Source: Alnus glutinosa
Lineage: Eukaryota > Streptophyta > Magnoliopsida > Fagales > Betulaceae
Length of the DNA: 64,000 bases
NCBI RefSeq assembly: GCF_958979055.1
Contig: NC_084898.1
Location: forward strand, 21,631,124 to 21,695,123
Direction of reading: 5' to 3'
A model generated the notes under the pieces. That model did no database searches. It was not told the DNA's origin and was given only the letters and a program-made list of their open reading frames with translations. Of the stretch, positions 22,700-35,164 are shown one piece after another; positions within the stretch are counted from its first letter, which is position 1; each line of letters starts with the position of its first letter. The position numbers and the translations under genes are program-made.

Positions 22700-23201
22700 A
22701 AAAAATAACAATAAAAAATAATAATAATAATAAAAGCGAATTACTTATTTAACCCTCTGATTTCAAGTTGTATCAAATTTCTTTTGAGTTAAATTTTTAT
22801 GTAATTGTAATTTAGTTTTAAGTTTTAAGTTTTCAATTTATTTATTTATTTATTTTTAATTTTAAATAGGTCCCTCTATAAATCTATTGTCCAATTAATT
22901 AACATAATAGGCCACGCTAAACAGATCAATTAATGCACGTAATTCTCGTTTGACATGTCATGTATCTACTATACGTGCCACGTGGAATTTACTGTAGTTA
23001 CATGATGAGTCGGACGAAAGTCATGTAGTATTAATTGATCGGTTTGAGATTGCATACTATTAACTAACTGGATATTAAGTTGATGAATTGACTTATTTAA
23101 ACTCAAAAGAATACTTAAGTGTCTAGTTGTCAAAATTGAAAATGTAAGAAATAAATTGAAGTCCCAAGAAAACTTAAACTTTTATTTTTTTTGGAAAATT
23201 T
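22700..23201. other. AT-rich spacer upstream of IWS1
   Basis: IWS1 promoter side, with an AAT repeat at about 22715-22735 and AT-rich spacer. No gene seen. Confidence 0.4.
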
Positions 23202-23637
23202 CACTTATAACTCATGATTTTTCATTACTTTTGCAATTAGGGTATCCATCTTTAAAAAGTGTCAATTTAAAGTATTAATCTTTTAATTTTTTTTTCAATT
23301 TCAACTCTTTATTAGAATTTTTTATTAAATGTTGTCAAAATTTTTAAAATACTCTTAATTTTTTAGAGGAAAAAAAGAAAAAAAAAATTACAAAGATTTA
23401 GATGTTAGTCAAAATTTACAAAAATACCCTTACATTTTTTAAAATTTTATTAATTTTTTTAAAATAATTAAAAAAAAAAAAAAAAAAACTTTAGGGTATT
23501 TTGAGAATTTTGATATCATTTAACGAAAAATTTTAACGAAAGATTGAAATTGAAAAAAATTGAAAGATAATACCTTAAATTAACACATTTTAAAGATAAA
23601 TACACTAATTATAAAAATTACGAAAGAAATGAATTTC
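23202..23637. mobile_element. Foldback MITE, family F
   Basis: Arms of about 100 bp: the left contains ACTTTTGCAATTAGGGTAT and TAATCTTTTAATTTTTTTTC; the right is the imperfect inverse, ending ATTACGAAAGAAATG. The centre has AT-rich runs and ATACCC/GGGTAT words. The same family lies in the F-box gene intron at 53.7 kb. Confidence 0.65.
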
Positions 23638-23830
23638 TATTTTTATTTTTATTTTCCTTTATCTATTCGTGAGAGACATGCATACAAAAAACTATCTAAA
23701 GGCTCAAAAGGAGCCACATCATCATCACCAGACATCAATTAGTTTATTTTATTATTATTATTTTTAACGTTAACGTCAACTCCTCTGCAAAGTCTCTCTT
23801 GCTTTGTCTTGGTTCATCCGTACAATGAAC

Positions 23831-24582
23831 TAGGGCTGTATTCGAGTCGAGTCGAGTTGAGTATTGAATGTTCAAGCTCGGCTCATTTAATTTATTTCGA
23901 ACACGAGTCGAACTCGAACTTATCATCGAACAAAATATTATGTTCAAGCTTGGCTCGTTTAATTTTATTTCGAACACGAGTCGAGTTCGATCTTATCACA
24001 AGCTGCTCAATTAACTTATTCATTTCTTATATAAAGTATATATCATGATTGTTTATATTTTCATAAATCCATACTAATAATTAATTAATTGAGTCTTGTT
24101 AAAATTTTATTATCTCATTTCATTAAATAAATTAACTTGAATCTTAAATAATATAATCACGAATTTATATGTATGTATATAAATTTATTATGCACATACA
24201 CAAATTACATGTGTGCACACAAACACATATAACCACACATACTTACAAACACACTTATGTACACACAAATCTATAAAATTAAACTCATAACAATAATTCA
24301 AGCTATATTTATCTTATTAGGAAAATGATTCATTTTTACTTAAGATGTTCTTATTACAAAATTAAAATAATACTAAGAAAAAATTGTAAAAATGAAGTTA
24401 TACGAGTTTATATAAGCTTGTCCGAGTCGAGCCGAGTTTATACGGATATGTTTCGTTTAATATTCGAACATATTATTGTGTTCACGAACAGTTCATTTAT
24501 TATTCAAACCGAGACCGAATCGAGTTTAACCGAATCGAACCGAGCCGAGTTCACAAGTGGCCGAGCTCATCTTACACCCCTA
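23831..24582. mobile_element. Non-autonomous hAT element (MITE)
   Basis: Termini TAGGGCTGTA and TTACACCCCTA form imperfect inverted repeats, followed inside by CGAGTCGAG / CCGAGCTC-rich sequence. It is flanked by an 8-bp target duplication with one mismatch: CAATGAAC at 23823-23830 and CAACGAAC at 24583-24590. The 752-bp body has no transposase frame. Eight-bp duplications are typical of hAT. Confidence 0.88.
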
Positions 24583-24685
24583 CAACGAACGGATAAGATT
24601 GAAAGAAGAAAAGCAAACTTATTTTTTTTAGTGAAAAAAATTTTATTAGTTCAATAAAAATAATTCATTGGTGTTTTACCGTATG

Positions 24686-24690
<5 letters not shown>

Positions 24691-24727
<37 letters not shown>
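24691..24727 (+). repeat. Poly-A tract
   Basis: Thirty-seven consecutive A between AATTT and TCCC. No neighbouring element was firmly linked to it. Confidence 0.9.
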
Positions 24728-24732
<5 letters not shown>

Positions 24733-24798
24733 TATACTGTTAAATCTTCTATTCCTACAAAAACCATAAACCCAAACCCCTTTGTCTCTTACAGTAAT

Positions 24799-25061
24799 GC
24801 AACTTGCAGCCTTCAAAGCCTACTGTATGTTCTCTCTCAATGCTTCCCATTTTTCTTCTTCTTCTTGTTCAAGGAATTCTGCAACTTTCAGCCTTCAAAG
24901 CCTACTGTATGTTCTCTCTCAATCCTACTCATTTTTCTTCTCCTTCTTGTTCAAGGAATTCTGCAACTTTCAGCCTTCAAATTTTGGCAGTTAATTCAAG
25001 TATTCACCCTCTACCTGCTCTGCCATCAACTGCACCGAGGAGATTGCAATCTCATTGGTGA
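24799..25061 (+). other. Orphan frame over an 82-bp tandem duplication
   Basis: The word CAGCCTTCAAA recurs at about 24808, 24890 and 24972, a period of 82 bp, giving two full copies and a partial third. Because 82 is not a multiple of three, each copy changes frame and three overlapping Met-started frames result. The frame at 24804-25061 gives an 85-residue Ser-rich product that resembles a plastid transit peptide and ends APRRLQSHW. It may be the relic of a first exon (GTGATC donor just before the stop), but no downstream exon was found and no family recognised. Confidence 0.35.
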
Positions 25062-25459
25062 TCAATAAGAGGCCAAGAAGAAGCTCTAAATCATAAAAGC
25101 CACTTTAAACAACTTATTCTGTCAGACAAGAATTGAACAGTTAAGATCTTGGATTATCAAACAACTCATTGCAGTCAGATTTTCAATTGGGTAACCTTTC
25201 AAACAAGCTAGATCCACCTGATTTAGGGACTGTATCAAAGAACGTGTAGGACTGTTCCATTAATATACAATTCAAATATATAGTGCAAGTACTGTGGAAC
25301 AAAAGTATAAAGACCTCTCCCCTGTTTTTCTTATTCTCCATAGAAAACTGAACGTTCAACTTGTCCCTACACCACACATCATGTCAGAATCTAATCATGG
25401 CATACCGAAACGGATTGTCATTCACCAAAACGGAAAAGCGTACTGAAGAAACACAATGC

Positions 25460-26390
25460 GTTATCCAAGAACACAATTTCTCCCCAAAACCACACCTCCT
25501 CAACAAGTAAGAAATACTAATTGACGTGATCATAAGGCTTCTCAATATCTAGTTTGCAAATCACCCTAGGTTCACCAGATCTGATATTACTATCCAGACA
25601 TTCATTTGCAATGGGAACGGAATCAAGGATTTGCCTACCTTGAACAAACGCATTTTGGAGTTTTGAAATAATCCTCTCCACAACCCTTCTCAATCTTTGG
25701 CAAAGGCTTTGGCAATAATCTTATAAACTCCACTCACAAAACTAATAGACCAGAAATCCTTAATATCAATAGCTTCTAATTTCTTCGGGATGAGAGCAAT
25801 GAAGGTAGCATTGAGACTTTTTTTCAAACTTACTACTAGCATGAAAATCATGGAGCACCCACATAAAGTCTGCCTTGATCACATCCCAGCAAGCTTGGAA
25901 AATGGCCATAGAAAAACCATCAAGCTCAAGCGCCTTATCATTGTTCATACCTTTCACCACCTCGAGAACCTCACTCTCCTCAAACGAACTCTAACCTAGA
26001 GGCTTCCACCGCATCTATGGAGTCAAAAGTTAGGCCATACAGCTTAGGCCACCAACTGCACTGTTTTGAAAACAAACTATCATAATATTGCACAATGTGT
26101 TCCCTGATTGCATATTAATCAGAAGAGACTGAGCCATTTACATGGATTTGTTTCTCTTATTCAAGTTGGCCACCCTATGAAAAAACTTTGTGCATTTATC
26201 ACCCTCTATTAGCCAAAGAGCCCTTAACTTTTGCCTCCAGCTAATCTCCTCCATTAAGGTGACTTTTTCCAATTCACTGACAACCAAAGTTTTCCTCAAC
26301 TTCTCTCCAGGACCTAAAGCTCTCACTTCCTCCAACCCGTAGAGAACACAACTCCATAAGAGTTTTTTTATGGGACATCACGTTGCTAAA
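25460..26390 (-). mobile_element. LINE (L1-type) reverse transcriptase remnant
   Basis: Minus-strand frames show typical plant LINE blocks with stops and frameshifts. In protein order these are EGDKCTKFFHRVAN (26.2 kb), the finger region with DKALELDGFSMAIFQACWDV (25.9 kb), and, nearer 25.6 kb, sequence matching the QGRQI-type block and the following palm-domain start. No intact ORF; endonuclease absent. Confidence 0.8.
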
Positions 26391-26399
26391 CACCTGCTG

Positions 26400-28612
26400 A
26401 TTCCAGGTTTTTAAATCAGCTTTCAAGGCCTGAGGTTCTCAAAAAAGTTCCGGAGGTTTTCAAGAATTTCCTTGAAACTGGATTTCATAATTTCTTATAA
26501 TTTATAACATCTTGCTTAAGGTATTTATCATTAGCATCTTGTATGGACCAAAATAAAGCCAAAAAATGGGTAAAGACAGAAACAAACAGAACAGAAATTC
26601 AAATAAATAGCATCAGAAATGAATAATGGTCAAAATGCAGTGAGATTAAAAACAAATGTCATATGCTGTAGGCAATAACGGCAGGCACAAACCTGCAACA
26701 GTCTAATATATTATGCAAATTCAATTAAAAGAGAAAGAAACTGCTTATCACATGAAAAACTGAAAGAAAATTTTCTCAAAAGGGAGTAACAAAACAAATA
26801 GCAGGCAGTTGACATAATCAAGTGTCAATTTTGTCATTAGCGTCCATTATGCAAGCACAAGTTAAAAATAAGCAGGCTGCAGGCCTATGCAACCCCCAAG
26901 AGAAACACAAAACAAGAAAACTCGCGGCCGTACATCTAGTTTTTGCCACATATACATTTCGCATTCAATCAAGTGCTTTTCAAGTATTGCAATAAACGTA
27001 TTGGACATGAAATAACGCAAACTCAACCACTGAGTGTACCTTAATTACGAAATTATTTTTGATGAATTTTAATTAGGAAATTGTACATGCAATATAAATG
27101 ATAATAAAAATAATTGTAGCGGTCCATCTTTTGTGAAGGACCATTGGCGTAACAATATAATTAGGAAACTTGCTCACACACCAATTTAAACTTTCTCCTC
27201 TAAAAAAAATGGCATAACCATATGGTCCAAAATCATCTGACATCATAATTTAGTAAGGTTGGATTTTGGCAGGTGCAAATTCAAGCTCACATTATGTAAA
27301 TAATAGCACCATGAGGCAGTTGCAGTCTGGTACCAATATGATACAGGATCTTAAAAAATTCAACACTAGATTAGATTTTCATTTCTTGATAGGTTCTTGA
27401 TTGTTTATTTGATGAGTTTTTATGTATATGGAAATTATGAACGATTAGGGAATAAAAAGATTGAATCTTGAAGAAATTTGACAGTTGTTTGGTATTAAAG
27501 TAGTGAAACAAAGGAGAAAAACGAAAATTTAAAGCATAGGCAACTACACCTAGGTTTCCTAAGCAATCACACCAAGAAAGGATAAGGTAATCACACCCTA
27601 GAAGCTTTGAGAAGAGTTGCTGAGATTTTATCGAGCTCAATCTCTCTGAATTTTGACAGACAATATAAAGGCCTTTATAGGCTATTGCCAATTCTTTCCT
27701 ACAAAGACTAGGACTCCTGAATAACAAAAAGAAAACAGTAATTAAGAGAACTTCTAAACCAAAAAGATATCTACTCAAACAGAATAGAAAAGACTTCAAA
27801 ACTTGAACTTAAAAGAAGACTCATAGGCCAATTATGACCCACACGGAAACTAGCCACAATTCTAGAATCTTTGGTATTTGATCTTGTTTTTTCTTGAGCT
27901 CTTTGCTGTCTCCATCATATCCACTTGTTGAAATTGCAAGAATTTAAAGTTCTTGCACCATACTGTTATAATGATCATGAGACTAAATTCTCACGACATT
28001 CTACAAATAAAAGCCTATCAGACACATTATGCACAATTTTTCTCACTTATGCTTGTTTTCCTCCTCAGTTAATACAATTGGTAAGTACCCATTGTTCCTC
28101 CATCAGAGACCCAGTGCTTAAAGTGAAGTCTTTATACCAATTCTTACAATCTTATACAAGTTTTGAAGTGTCCAGAATTATATGAAAAATTTATAGCATT
28201 GACAGTAAGCAAATGCAGTGCAGAGTGCAAGTGCAAAGTGCCCATCACCTGACATGCACTCAAGACCACACCACCCTCCGCCCATCCCTACACACACATC
28301 AAAACTAATAGACAACGATAGTAATTTGAAAACATTAAAAACTAACAAAGATATAGCAACTTATAGAAAACGTTAAAAAGTATCTGAAGCACATTGACCT
28401 CAGGATTTTGTATAGTAGGATAACAAATACAAAATGTAGTTAGAATTAGATTGGATTATCGAGAAGTACCGTCATTTACAACAGACATCACAAAGAGTGA
28501 CTAAGAATTATAATTGGCTCGCACAAGGATGCTTGATGTACATTAACAAGCTGCACAAACCCCTAAATTAAAGAGAATCTATACACAGAGCAGTCAGGTT
28601 TCCTAACCGGAA
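26400..28612. other. Intergenic stretch with a possible LTR fragment
   Basis: No gene is recognised. Around 27330-27870 a minus-strand reading has a promoter-like and terminal layout with GTACCAGAC-type sequence near 27330, which may be an old LTR, but no partner LTR or target duplication was found. The open frame at 27371-27799 (minus, 142 codons) shows no family motif. Confidence 0.3.
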
Positions 28613-30589
28613 TTATCTCCGCCAACCAACGGCAAGCAAATCTGGAGGAAGTGAAGCAGGATCAAGTTCCCAACAGTCTTTCAAAAGCTCTGGAGCCTCA
28701 TCCCCAGAAAGCTTCCTTGCAGGAATCTGATGTGAAAACAACCAAACATCATCTTTTTCGAGACATCTAATAGCGTGACACCCAATCTCCCTTCTCTTAA
28801 ATATCGTCTTGAACCCATCAACCTTCTCAAGATACGCCATGCTTAAACCATGCATCTCACTGTAAGTAGTCAAAAACAAAACAATGTCATAGCACCGTTT
28901 ATCTTTAACAGAGAGATATCTTCCTTCAGCATCCAAAGCTGCATCATTATAAAGAGCCCACACCGAACCCTTCTTTGGATAAATTCTATAAACCTCCCGC
29001 GCTGCCCGTTCACAATCCATAATATGAGAAAAGACATTCAGTGAGTTAATGGACGTCTTCCAAGCAACCTTAAATCTCCCACAAGAAATATGAAACCCCG
29101 TTTTCTCTAAACATATCAACCTCTCATCTCCATTATTTTGAAGATCCAACCAACTCATCTTCACCTCAAAAGGATTCACCGAGACAACTTCATCAATCAA
29201 ACCATAATGCCTTGGCATCCCATCATCATCATCATAGATAGCCCACACTTGCCCTTTCTTAAAACTCCTCTCCACTCTATCCTTATCAAAATCATAAAAG
29301 TCCGAATCCTCCACTGACATAATCTCCAAATCCCCACTTCTAGATTCCCTGCGCCTCTCCATTTCCAAACCCACACTATTCCTCCTACGCCTCTCAGTTT
29401 CTAAATCCCCACTCTTCTTCAAAATTCCCCGTTTCCCAATCTCTAAACCCTCCCTACTCTTCTTCAATTCCGTGCATCTCTCCCTCTCCTCCTTCCTCTT
29501 CTCTCTTTCATCCTTCTCCTTTTCCTTCAACTTCACCTTCATCCTCTCTTGCTGCGCCTTTCGCTTTGCTTCCGACTGCATTTCTGCCAATGTCATCATT
29601 TCCTCCCCGGTTTTCGCCCTCTTCGGTATCGACCTCTCTAACACCTCCCCTACAGTCCTCGTTCTCCTCTTCAAACCCAAAGTCCTCAGCCTTCCACCAC
29701 TCCATATACCATCACTATCACCACCACCACCACCACCATCCTCTTCCCTCTCCAAATCCCCACTTCTCACCCCACCATCCATTACACCACCACTCATTTT
29801 CCCCTTCACATTGACACTTCTCAATTTCTTACCAGTAGCCATTTTCCCCTTCATACTCACAGTTCTCAAACTCTCACCACTACCCACTTTCTGTTTCGAA
29901 CCCGAATCCCCAAATCTGTCAAAAACACCTACACTTCTCTTCCTCAACCTCTCACTCCAAAACCTAACTTCAGCTTTTCCCCCACCAGCTTCATCACCAT
30001 CATTGGTCTCAACCTCCACAGCCTCAAAGCTCTTTTTACAACTGGGACACACCAAACTATGCTCCAAATACTTCCTCTCAAATTTGTGCAACAACCGGCA
30101 CGTGGAACACGCCGTCCAGAACGTGTCCAGGCCCCCCAAACCCACCACATTCTCCTCCTGAATCCTAATCCTAAGCTTCATATCATACTCCTTCCTACGA
30201 ATCCTATCCGACAAGAACCGGAACGCCTCGCTGACCAGCTTAAAGGCCTCTTCGGACCCGGCATAAGGGTTCTTGTCGGGGTGAAGGACTAGTGCCAGTT
30301 TCTTGTACTGTTTCCTAATGGTGTTGATGTGAGCGAAGGGCTCTACCTGGAGGATCTTGTACCAGTCGGGGGTGGCGGTGGCAGCGCCGGGGGATTCAGT
30401 GGCCGCGACGCGGAGGATCTTGAAGGAGGTGACCATTTCCGACAGGCCGTCAAGGTTGGGGGCGAGGCGGTGGGCTCGCTTAGCGTACTTGACCGCGGAC
30501 TTGAGGTTCGAGTTGTTGTATTTGGTCTCTGCCATGGCTTTCAGTCGCAGGGCTTCTTGTTCGTTGTCTTGCTCCGGTTCGGAGGCCAT
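28613..30589 (-). CDS. J-domain protein with zinc ribbon and DUF3444
   Basis: An Hsp70 co-chaperone-like protein of the plant J-domain/DUF3444 family; its clients are unknown. Single exon, 658 aa. Residues 10-60 form the helical N-terminal segment usual in this family (EALRLKAMAETKYNN). The J domain is at about 75-138 with the HPD motif at 103-105, needed to stimulate Hsp70 ATPase. A CxxC/CxxC zinc ribbon uses Cys161, Cys164, Cys181 and Cys184. A long charged, low-complexity linker (about 195-430) is rich in Lys, Arg, Glu and Gly. DUF3444 spans about 440-650 (FKKGQVWAIYDDDDGMPRHY, then YPKKGSVWALYND). The lack of introns is normal for the family. In Arabidopsis, At2g35540 has this architecture and adjoins bZIP16. 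Confidence 0.93.
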   Translation of the reverse strand: MASEPEQDNEQEALRLKAMAETKYNNSNLKSAVKYAKRAHRLAPNLDGLSEMVTSFKILRVAATESPGAATATPDWYKILQVEPFAHINTIRKQYKKLALVLHPDKNPYAGSEEAFKLVSEAFRFLSDRIRRKEYDMKLRIRIQEENVVGLGGLDTFWTACSTCRLLHKFERKYLEHSLVCPSCKKSFEAVEVETNDGDEAGGGKAEVRFWSERLRKRSVGVFDRFGDSGSKQKVGSGESLRTVSMKGKMATGKKLRSVNVKGKMSGGVMDGGVRSGDLEREEDGGGGGGDSDGIWSGGRLRTLGLKRRTRTVGEVLERSIPKRAKTGEEMMTLAEMQSEAKRKAQQERMKVKLKEKEKDEREKRKEERERCTELKKSREGLEIGKRGILKKSGDLETERRRRNSVGLEMERRRESRSGDLEIMSVEDSDFYDFDKDRVERSFKKGQVWAIYDDDDGMPRHYGLIDEVVSVNPFEVKMSWLDLQNNGDERLICLEKTGFHISCGRFKVAWKTSINSLNVFSHIMDCERAAREVYRIYPKKGSVWALYNDAALDAEGRYLSVKDKRCYDIVLFLTTYSEMHGLSMAYLEKVDGFKTIFKRREIGCHAIRCLEKDDVWLFSHQIPARKLSGDEAPELLKDCWELDPASLPPDLLAVGWRR

Positions 30590-30749
30590 TTTGCGAGAGA
30601 GAGAGACAGTGGAGTCGATGGAGAAGAGGGAAGAGTACTGGGTTTTGGGAGGTTTTTGGTTGGGTCGGGAGAAAACAGTAAAGAGAAAGAGAAAATGCTC
30701 TAATCCGTTTTACATCCCCCGAATTTTGTAAATATCTTTATTTTGACCA

Positions 30750-31984
30750 CTGAAAAGCAAAATTTACCATTTTTAATTATTAATCAATAAAAATTAAAAT
30801 TAAAATTGTTATTTTATAATTAATTGCCTTACCCATATTTCCTTGACAGCTGAATCTATGAACCAATGAACAAAAAGTGAAAGAAGAACACATAACAACT
30901 TTATGGGTTGTTTTGTTTAATACAAAGGTCTTGAATTAAAGAGTCCCACATGCAAGTTTTGGAAAATTTTGAAGCTTTGGCCATTTTGATCTTCATAAAA
31001 TGCCCTGCTTCTTAGAATTTGTGGGATTTGATGAGAGCCCAGGCAAGGATTGAGTGGGTCTGAGAGTTGCCTTTAGTTTAGTTTGAGCACATATGAGAGA
31101 AGAAATTGATGATTGAGTTGAATCTATGGGTTTGTAAGAGAAAGATAGGGAATTTGTTGATTTTGGGTGATTGATCCACCGTCATTGGGCGGTTCCGTCA
31201 CCCTTTGGGTTGTGCCATTCTTTTTTTTCTTTCTTTTCTTCTTAAAGTGTGTATTATATGGAAGGCTTGCACGTGACCACTTTCCATCTAACATAACGGC
31301 CAAGACTAATGGATGGGGCTTAGTTACAACACAATGACAGTTTGATATATCTAAGTACCACACCTATCAGTTCTTGTAGATTTTTTGAAAATTGTTGTTA
31401 GTTTGGGGGGCTAAAGTGTATCTAACCCTTTTTATTTTGTCAGATTGAGTAAATTGTTGTTGCCCTAACTTGGTACCTCAGGTTTAAATTTTGGTCGTCC
31501 CTAACATTTGGAAATCCTAGAGTGAGAGAGAGAGGAAGGAAAGGAGAGAGAGATGACCTTTGCTTGGTGGAATTGATTCTCAAATTTTGAGAGCTTTTAC
31601 CTTGAGAGGTAATCATCATCATCCAAACCTTTTACCTTATGTTTTCCTTCGTAGCATATCTAACCATCTTTAGCTATTTCCATCAATATGAGTTAAGTTT
31701 ATAGTTCATCTTAAGGAAAATGGTTATTGTATGGGTTTTAAAATCATGGATCTTGTTTCTAGAAAGTAACTAGATATCTCTATTACAACTAGTTTAATTT
31801 ATATTACATGATTGATTTACGATGGGCTTTTATTTTGGAAAAACAAGATGTATCATCTTTAATGTTTTAGGAACAATGATTGAGGGGGTTATGATTGATT
31901 ATGCTTGGTTTAAGCATGTATGTACGAACAGTACGATAGATGTTATGTTTTAAGATCTCTGTTTTTTTAATGGTTTAATTATGA
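30750..31984. other. Intergenic spacer
   Basis: AT-rich sequence upstream of the J-domain gene. No coding family, RNA gene or clear repeat structure was recognised. Confidence 0.4.
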
Positions 31985-34493
31985 TGTAATAACCCCGACC
32001 CCCTTTCGATGGTAGAATAGTCTTTATCACCTATGAGAATGGATAACTAGACGGGATTAATAAACACCTAATTTTACATATGAATTTTTATTTCTTGATA
32101 TTAATTCATATTTCTTGATATTAAATAACCACTCCTATATTTTATTAAAACACCTACTTTTAAATTTAATAAATTTATATCAATTTAAGTTCCACTTTTA
32201 TATTTTATATTTATATTAAAATATGAGAACCAGATTTTATATTTTTATGCAATTTTATTCTTATTGAAATACCTGTTTTATTACATAAAACCCTAGCAAT
32301 CAAAGAATAAAACCCTACTCCTATAAATAAATCTCTTAGCCGTCACTCTCTCCTCTCATCACCGAAAAGTTTCGAGCCCTCTCTTTTCCCTCGCACTGCA
32401 CACAAGGATTTTCAGCTTCTTCTACCTGCAGGTATATTTTTCATGTTTATGCTCTTTTCTTCTTCTTTTTGTTGTACCGACGTGATGTACGTCTTTCTTG
32501 TTCTTTGGCTTTTTTTTCCCCCTCTCTTCTTTCTTTTCCTTACTAACTGCCGTAGCAGCCTTAACGTGTGGTGGCATGTCCTTCTCAGTCTACTGCAACC
32601 ATCTCAAGTCTCTAGGACTAGTTAGATTATTTTTTTTTCTTTAGCTTTGCTGTTGACTTTTCTTTTTGGCTTTGATATTTTACTTTCTGCTTGGCATACA
32701 GCCAAGGCTCTTGGCTTATTTGCATGTTCCTTTTCTAGCACCAACGTCATCCTCCTATGTACCACATGCCAAACTTACAATTCATTTTATCATTACTCTT
32801 ACTCCTTCAAGAAGCGTCACGCCGAGTGCTTCTCTCGGTTCCTTAATTTATTTATTTCTTTTCTTTCTTAGCAACAAAATCACAGGAGGCATGGCCTTTA
32901 TTATTTTTATTATTTCCTTCTTTTTGGACAGCAGGGTCTCCACGCCTAAGTGATTCATGTTATATATATATATATAATTTTTTTTTTTTACTCTTCTAGC
33001 CGTAAACATAGCAGATTAGCCTTACTGTTTATCTTTTTATTTTTATTTTATTTTATTTTTCTTTTAAATCTTTTTCACAGAGAAGCAAAACTATTTTAGT
33101 TCAACTGTTTCAAACCTTCTCGTAAATTTCTTAAAAATAATGGATCATTTTTATAAACCATTTTTATTAAGAGTATAGTTCGTGATATCGGAGTTTATTA
33201 AACTTTATTATATTGAAGGAGAATATTTCTGATGACAATTACCTTTAAACATATCTAGGGAATCCATTATCGATAGGTTAGCAAGATGAATCTTAGTGGT
33301 GTTAGTATGTAGTTTAATGACTAGTGCGAGGTATTAATTTATTTAAACCTGTACCAGGTGATTAGTTAGCGGTTGAGATAGTCCAGCGACTTATTGCAAT
33401 CAGAGAGGTAAGGGATCCTCTACCCCTTTTTAAATTATATTGATGCATGAAGGACTGTTTTAAAAATAGTTTTGAGATGAAAATTGTCGGTATAAATGTT
33501 AATCTTGAAATCACTGTTTTAAAAGAAGCTTTGGTTATAAAGGATTTTCTAATTATTAGTAAATTGTTTAGTTGGTTCTCGATACGGGAAGTTACAGCTT
33601 TTTGAAATTAATGAGAAAATGAGAGTAAAAACCCTCACACACGTTGCCTCAAGAGTGATCAAAGGAATAAGAATAATTTATGAGAATTATATTTTTATAA
33701 ATGAGGCACGTGTGTGGAGGAGACTATTATTTTGGCCCTAGATATATTCACGGAGATTTGCAGAGTTTAAGCTCAGTATCGTTGCTTGGATGAAAGCGCA
33801 ACCGCTGAAGGACTTAGAGAATGCGGTAATCCATCCCTATGTCATGCTAAGTGCACTTCAATTAATTAGCTGATGGGGCAGGGCATGTGGCCACAGTTTA
33901 CCTGCCTGAGGTCGCAGTAGACCGCGCAACCCTAGTACACAGGGCGTAATAGTGTACATGGGCCCTATATATGAGAAGTCTTAATCGTTAACAGGTATTT
34001 TATATGTTAAGTAAAATGCCGAATTTTGAATTGTATTCTAGAAATTTAGATTTCAAATGTATTTTAATAATTGTTTTAAAGAAAATGAAGTTAACTCAAC
34101 CGTTTTATGGTTGAGGGTTGTCTTACTGAGCATTTCTCGCTCACCCCTTATTTTTGTTTTGTTTTCAGGTTATGAACAGAGAGACCTAGGCGGCCGGGAT
34201 GGGATCTAGGCTAGTAGTAGGATATTATTTTTCTGTTACCTTAATAAGTGCACTCGCACAATAAATCCAGTTTTCCTTTGCATTTTCATTTATGGTATCA
34301 AACAGTATTACTCTTTTCGAAATAAACGTTTCCGCATTTATTAAAGTTCTGAATTTTAAAATTATTATTATTCTCTTTAATTAATTTATGTAATTCAGCA
34401 TATTAGCTAGGTTGTTGGCAGACCTTACGAATCTTTGCAGTTTGGTATATAAAAATGGACGAACCTAACCCTTAGCGGTTTGGGGGCGTTACA
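31985..34493 (+). mobile_element. Solo LTR, 2.5 kb
   Basis: The element starts TGTAATAACCCCGACC and ends GGGGGCGTTACA (TG...CA) and is flanked on both sides by the perfect 5-bp duplication TATGA (31980-31984 and 34494-34498). It has no internal coding region and no second LTR, so it is a solo LTR left by recombination. A TATA box (CTATAAATAA at 32321-32330) followed by a C/T-rich start region marks U3/R. The length of 2509 bp suits a long-LTR Ty3/Gypsy lineage, which is inference. Confidence 0.85.
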
Positions 34494-34499
34494 TATGAT

Positions 34500-35055
34500 G
34501 TTATCCGCATGATAAGGATTTTACACGTAGGATTAAAGCTTTTAGGGAATGTGGTTGAGCGATGGAGATAAATAAATGCTCACGGAATGGAATGGATAAA
34601 CTCTTTAAATTATACAAATGCAATCTCTTCAGTTATAAATTATGAATTGTTTCTTACATGATGATTTTAAATGATATATGTTATGAGCCTAAAAATTCTA
34701 TCGAATGTTAATGATTACAAATTATAATTGTATTTTGGATAAATGAACAATATATGGTGGATCGTCATATACGGATGGCGGGCAACAGTACGGTATATAC
34801 GCTTTATTCCATGGTCTAGTTCATTTCAGAGTCACCTTGGTCCAATGCTTTATTTGGCACAGTCAAGTTTGAATGGTGGTCACTACGGACAGACGTCATT
34901 AGTGGTGTGGATCACTTGGGGTCGGACCTATTCAGGCTGCTTTTGATGGATGGTATGCAACAACTTCAGTGCATCGTTCTTGTACTACAAGTTCCTCAAG
35001 ACAGTTCCAACTCTGTTGAGAATGGATTAAAATATAGGCTCGACCATATGAAGAA
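34500..35055. other. Intergenic sequence left of the Copia block
   Basis: No gene recognised. It ends in the 30-bp word starting TCCAACTCTGTTGAGAATGG, which recurs on the far side of the AT array. Confidence 0.4.
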
Positions 35056-35058
35056 AAT

Positions 35059-35141
<83 letters not shown>
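35056..35141. repeat. (AT)n microsatellite
   Basis: About 40 AT units. The array is flanked on both sides by near-identical 30-bp sequence (TCCAACT(C/A)TGTTGAGAATG...). Confidence 0.9.
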
Positions 35142-35143
<2 letters not shown>

Positions 35144-35164
35144 AACTATGTTGAGAATGGATTA

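Noticed and set aside
27371..27799. 142-codon minus frame
   Set aside because: No motif, hydrophobic AT-rich translation, no splice context or family similarity.
29472..30161. 229-codon plus-strand frame opposite the J-domain gene
   Set aside because: Shadow of the minus-strand gene's purine-rich linker; Ser/Pro/His-rich product without family motifs.
31985..34493. Considered as a spliced non-coding RNA gene with TATA box and a CTGCAG/GTATAT donor
   Set aside because: TG...CA ends with a perfect 5-bp target duplication are better explained by a solo LTR.
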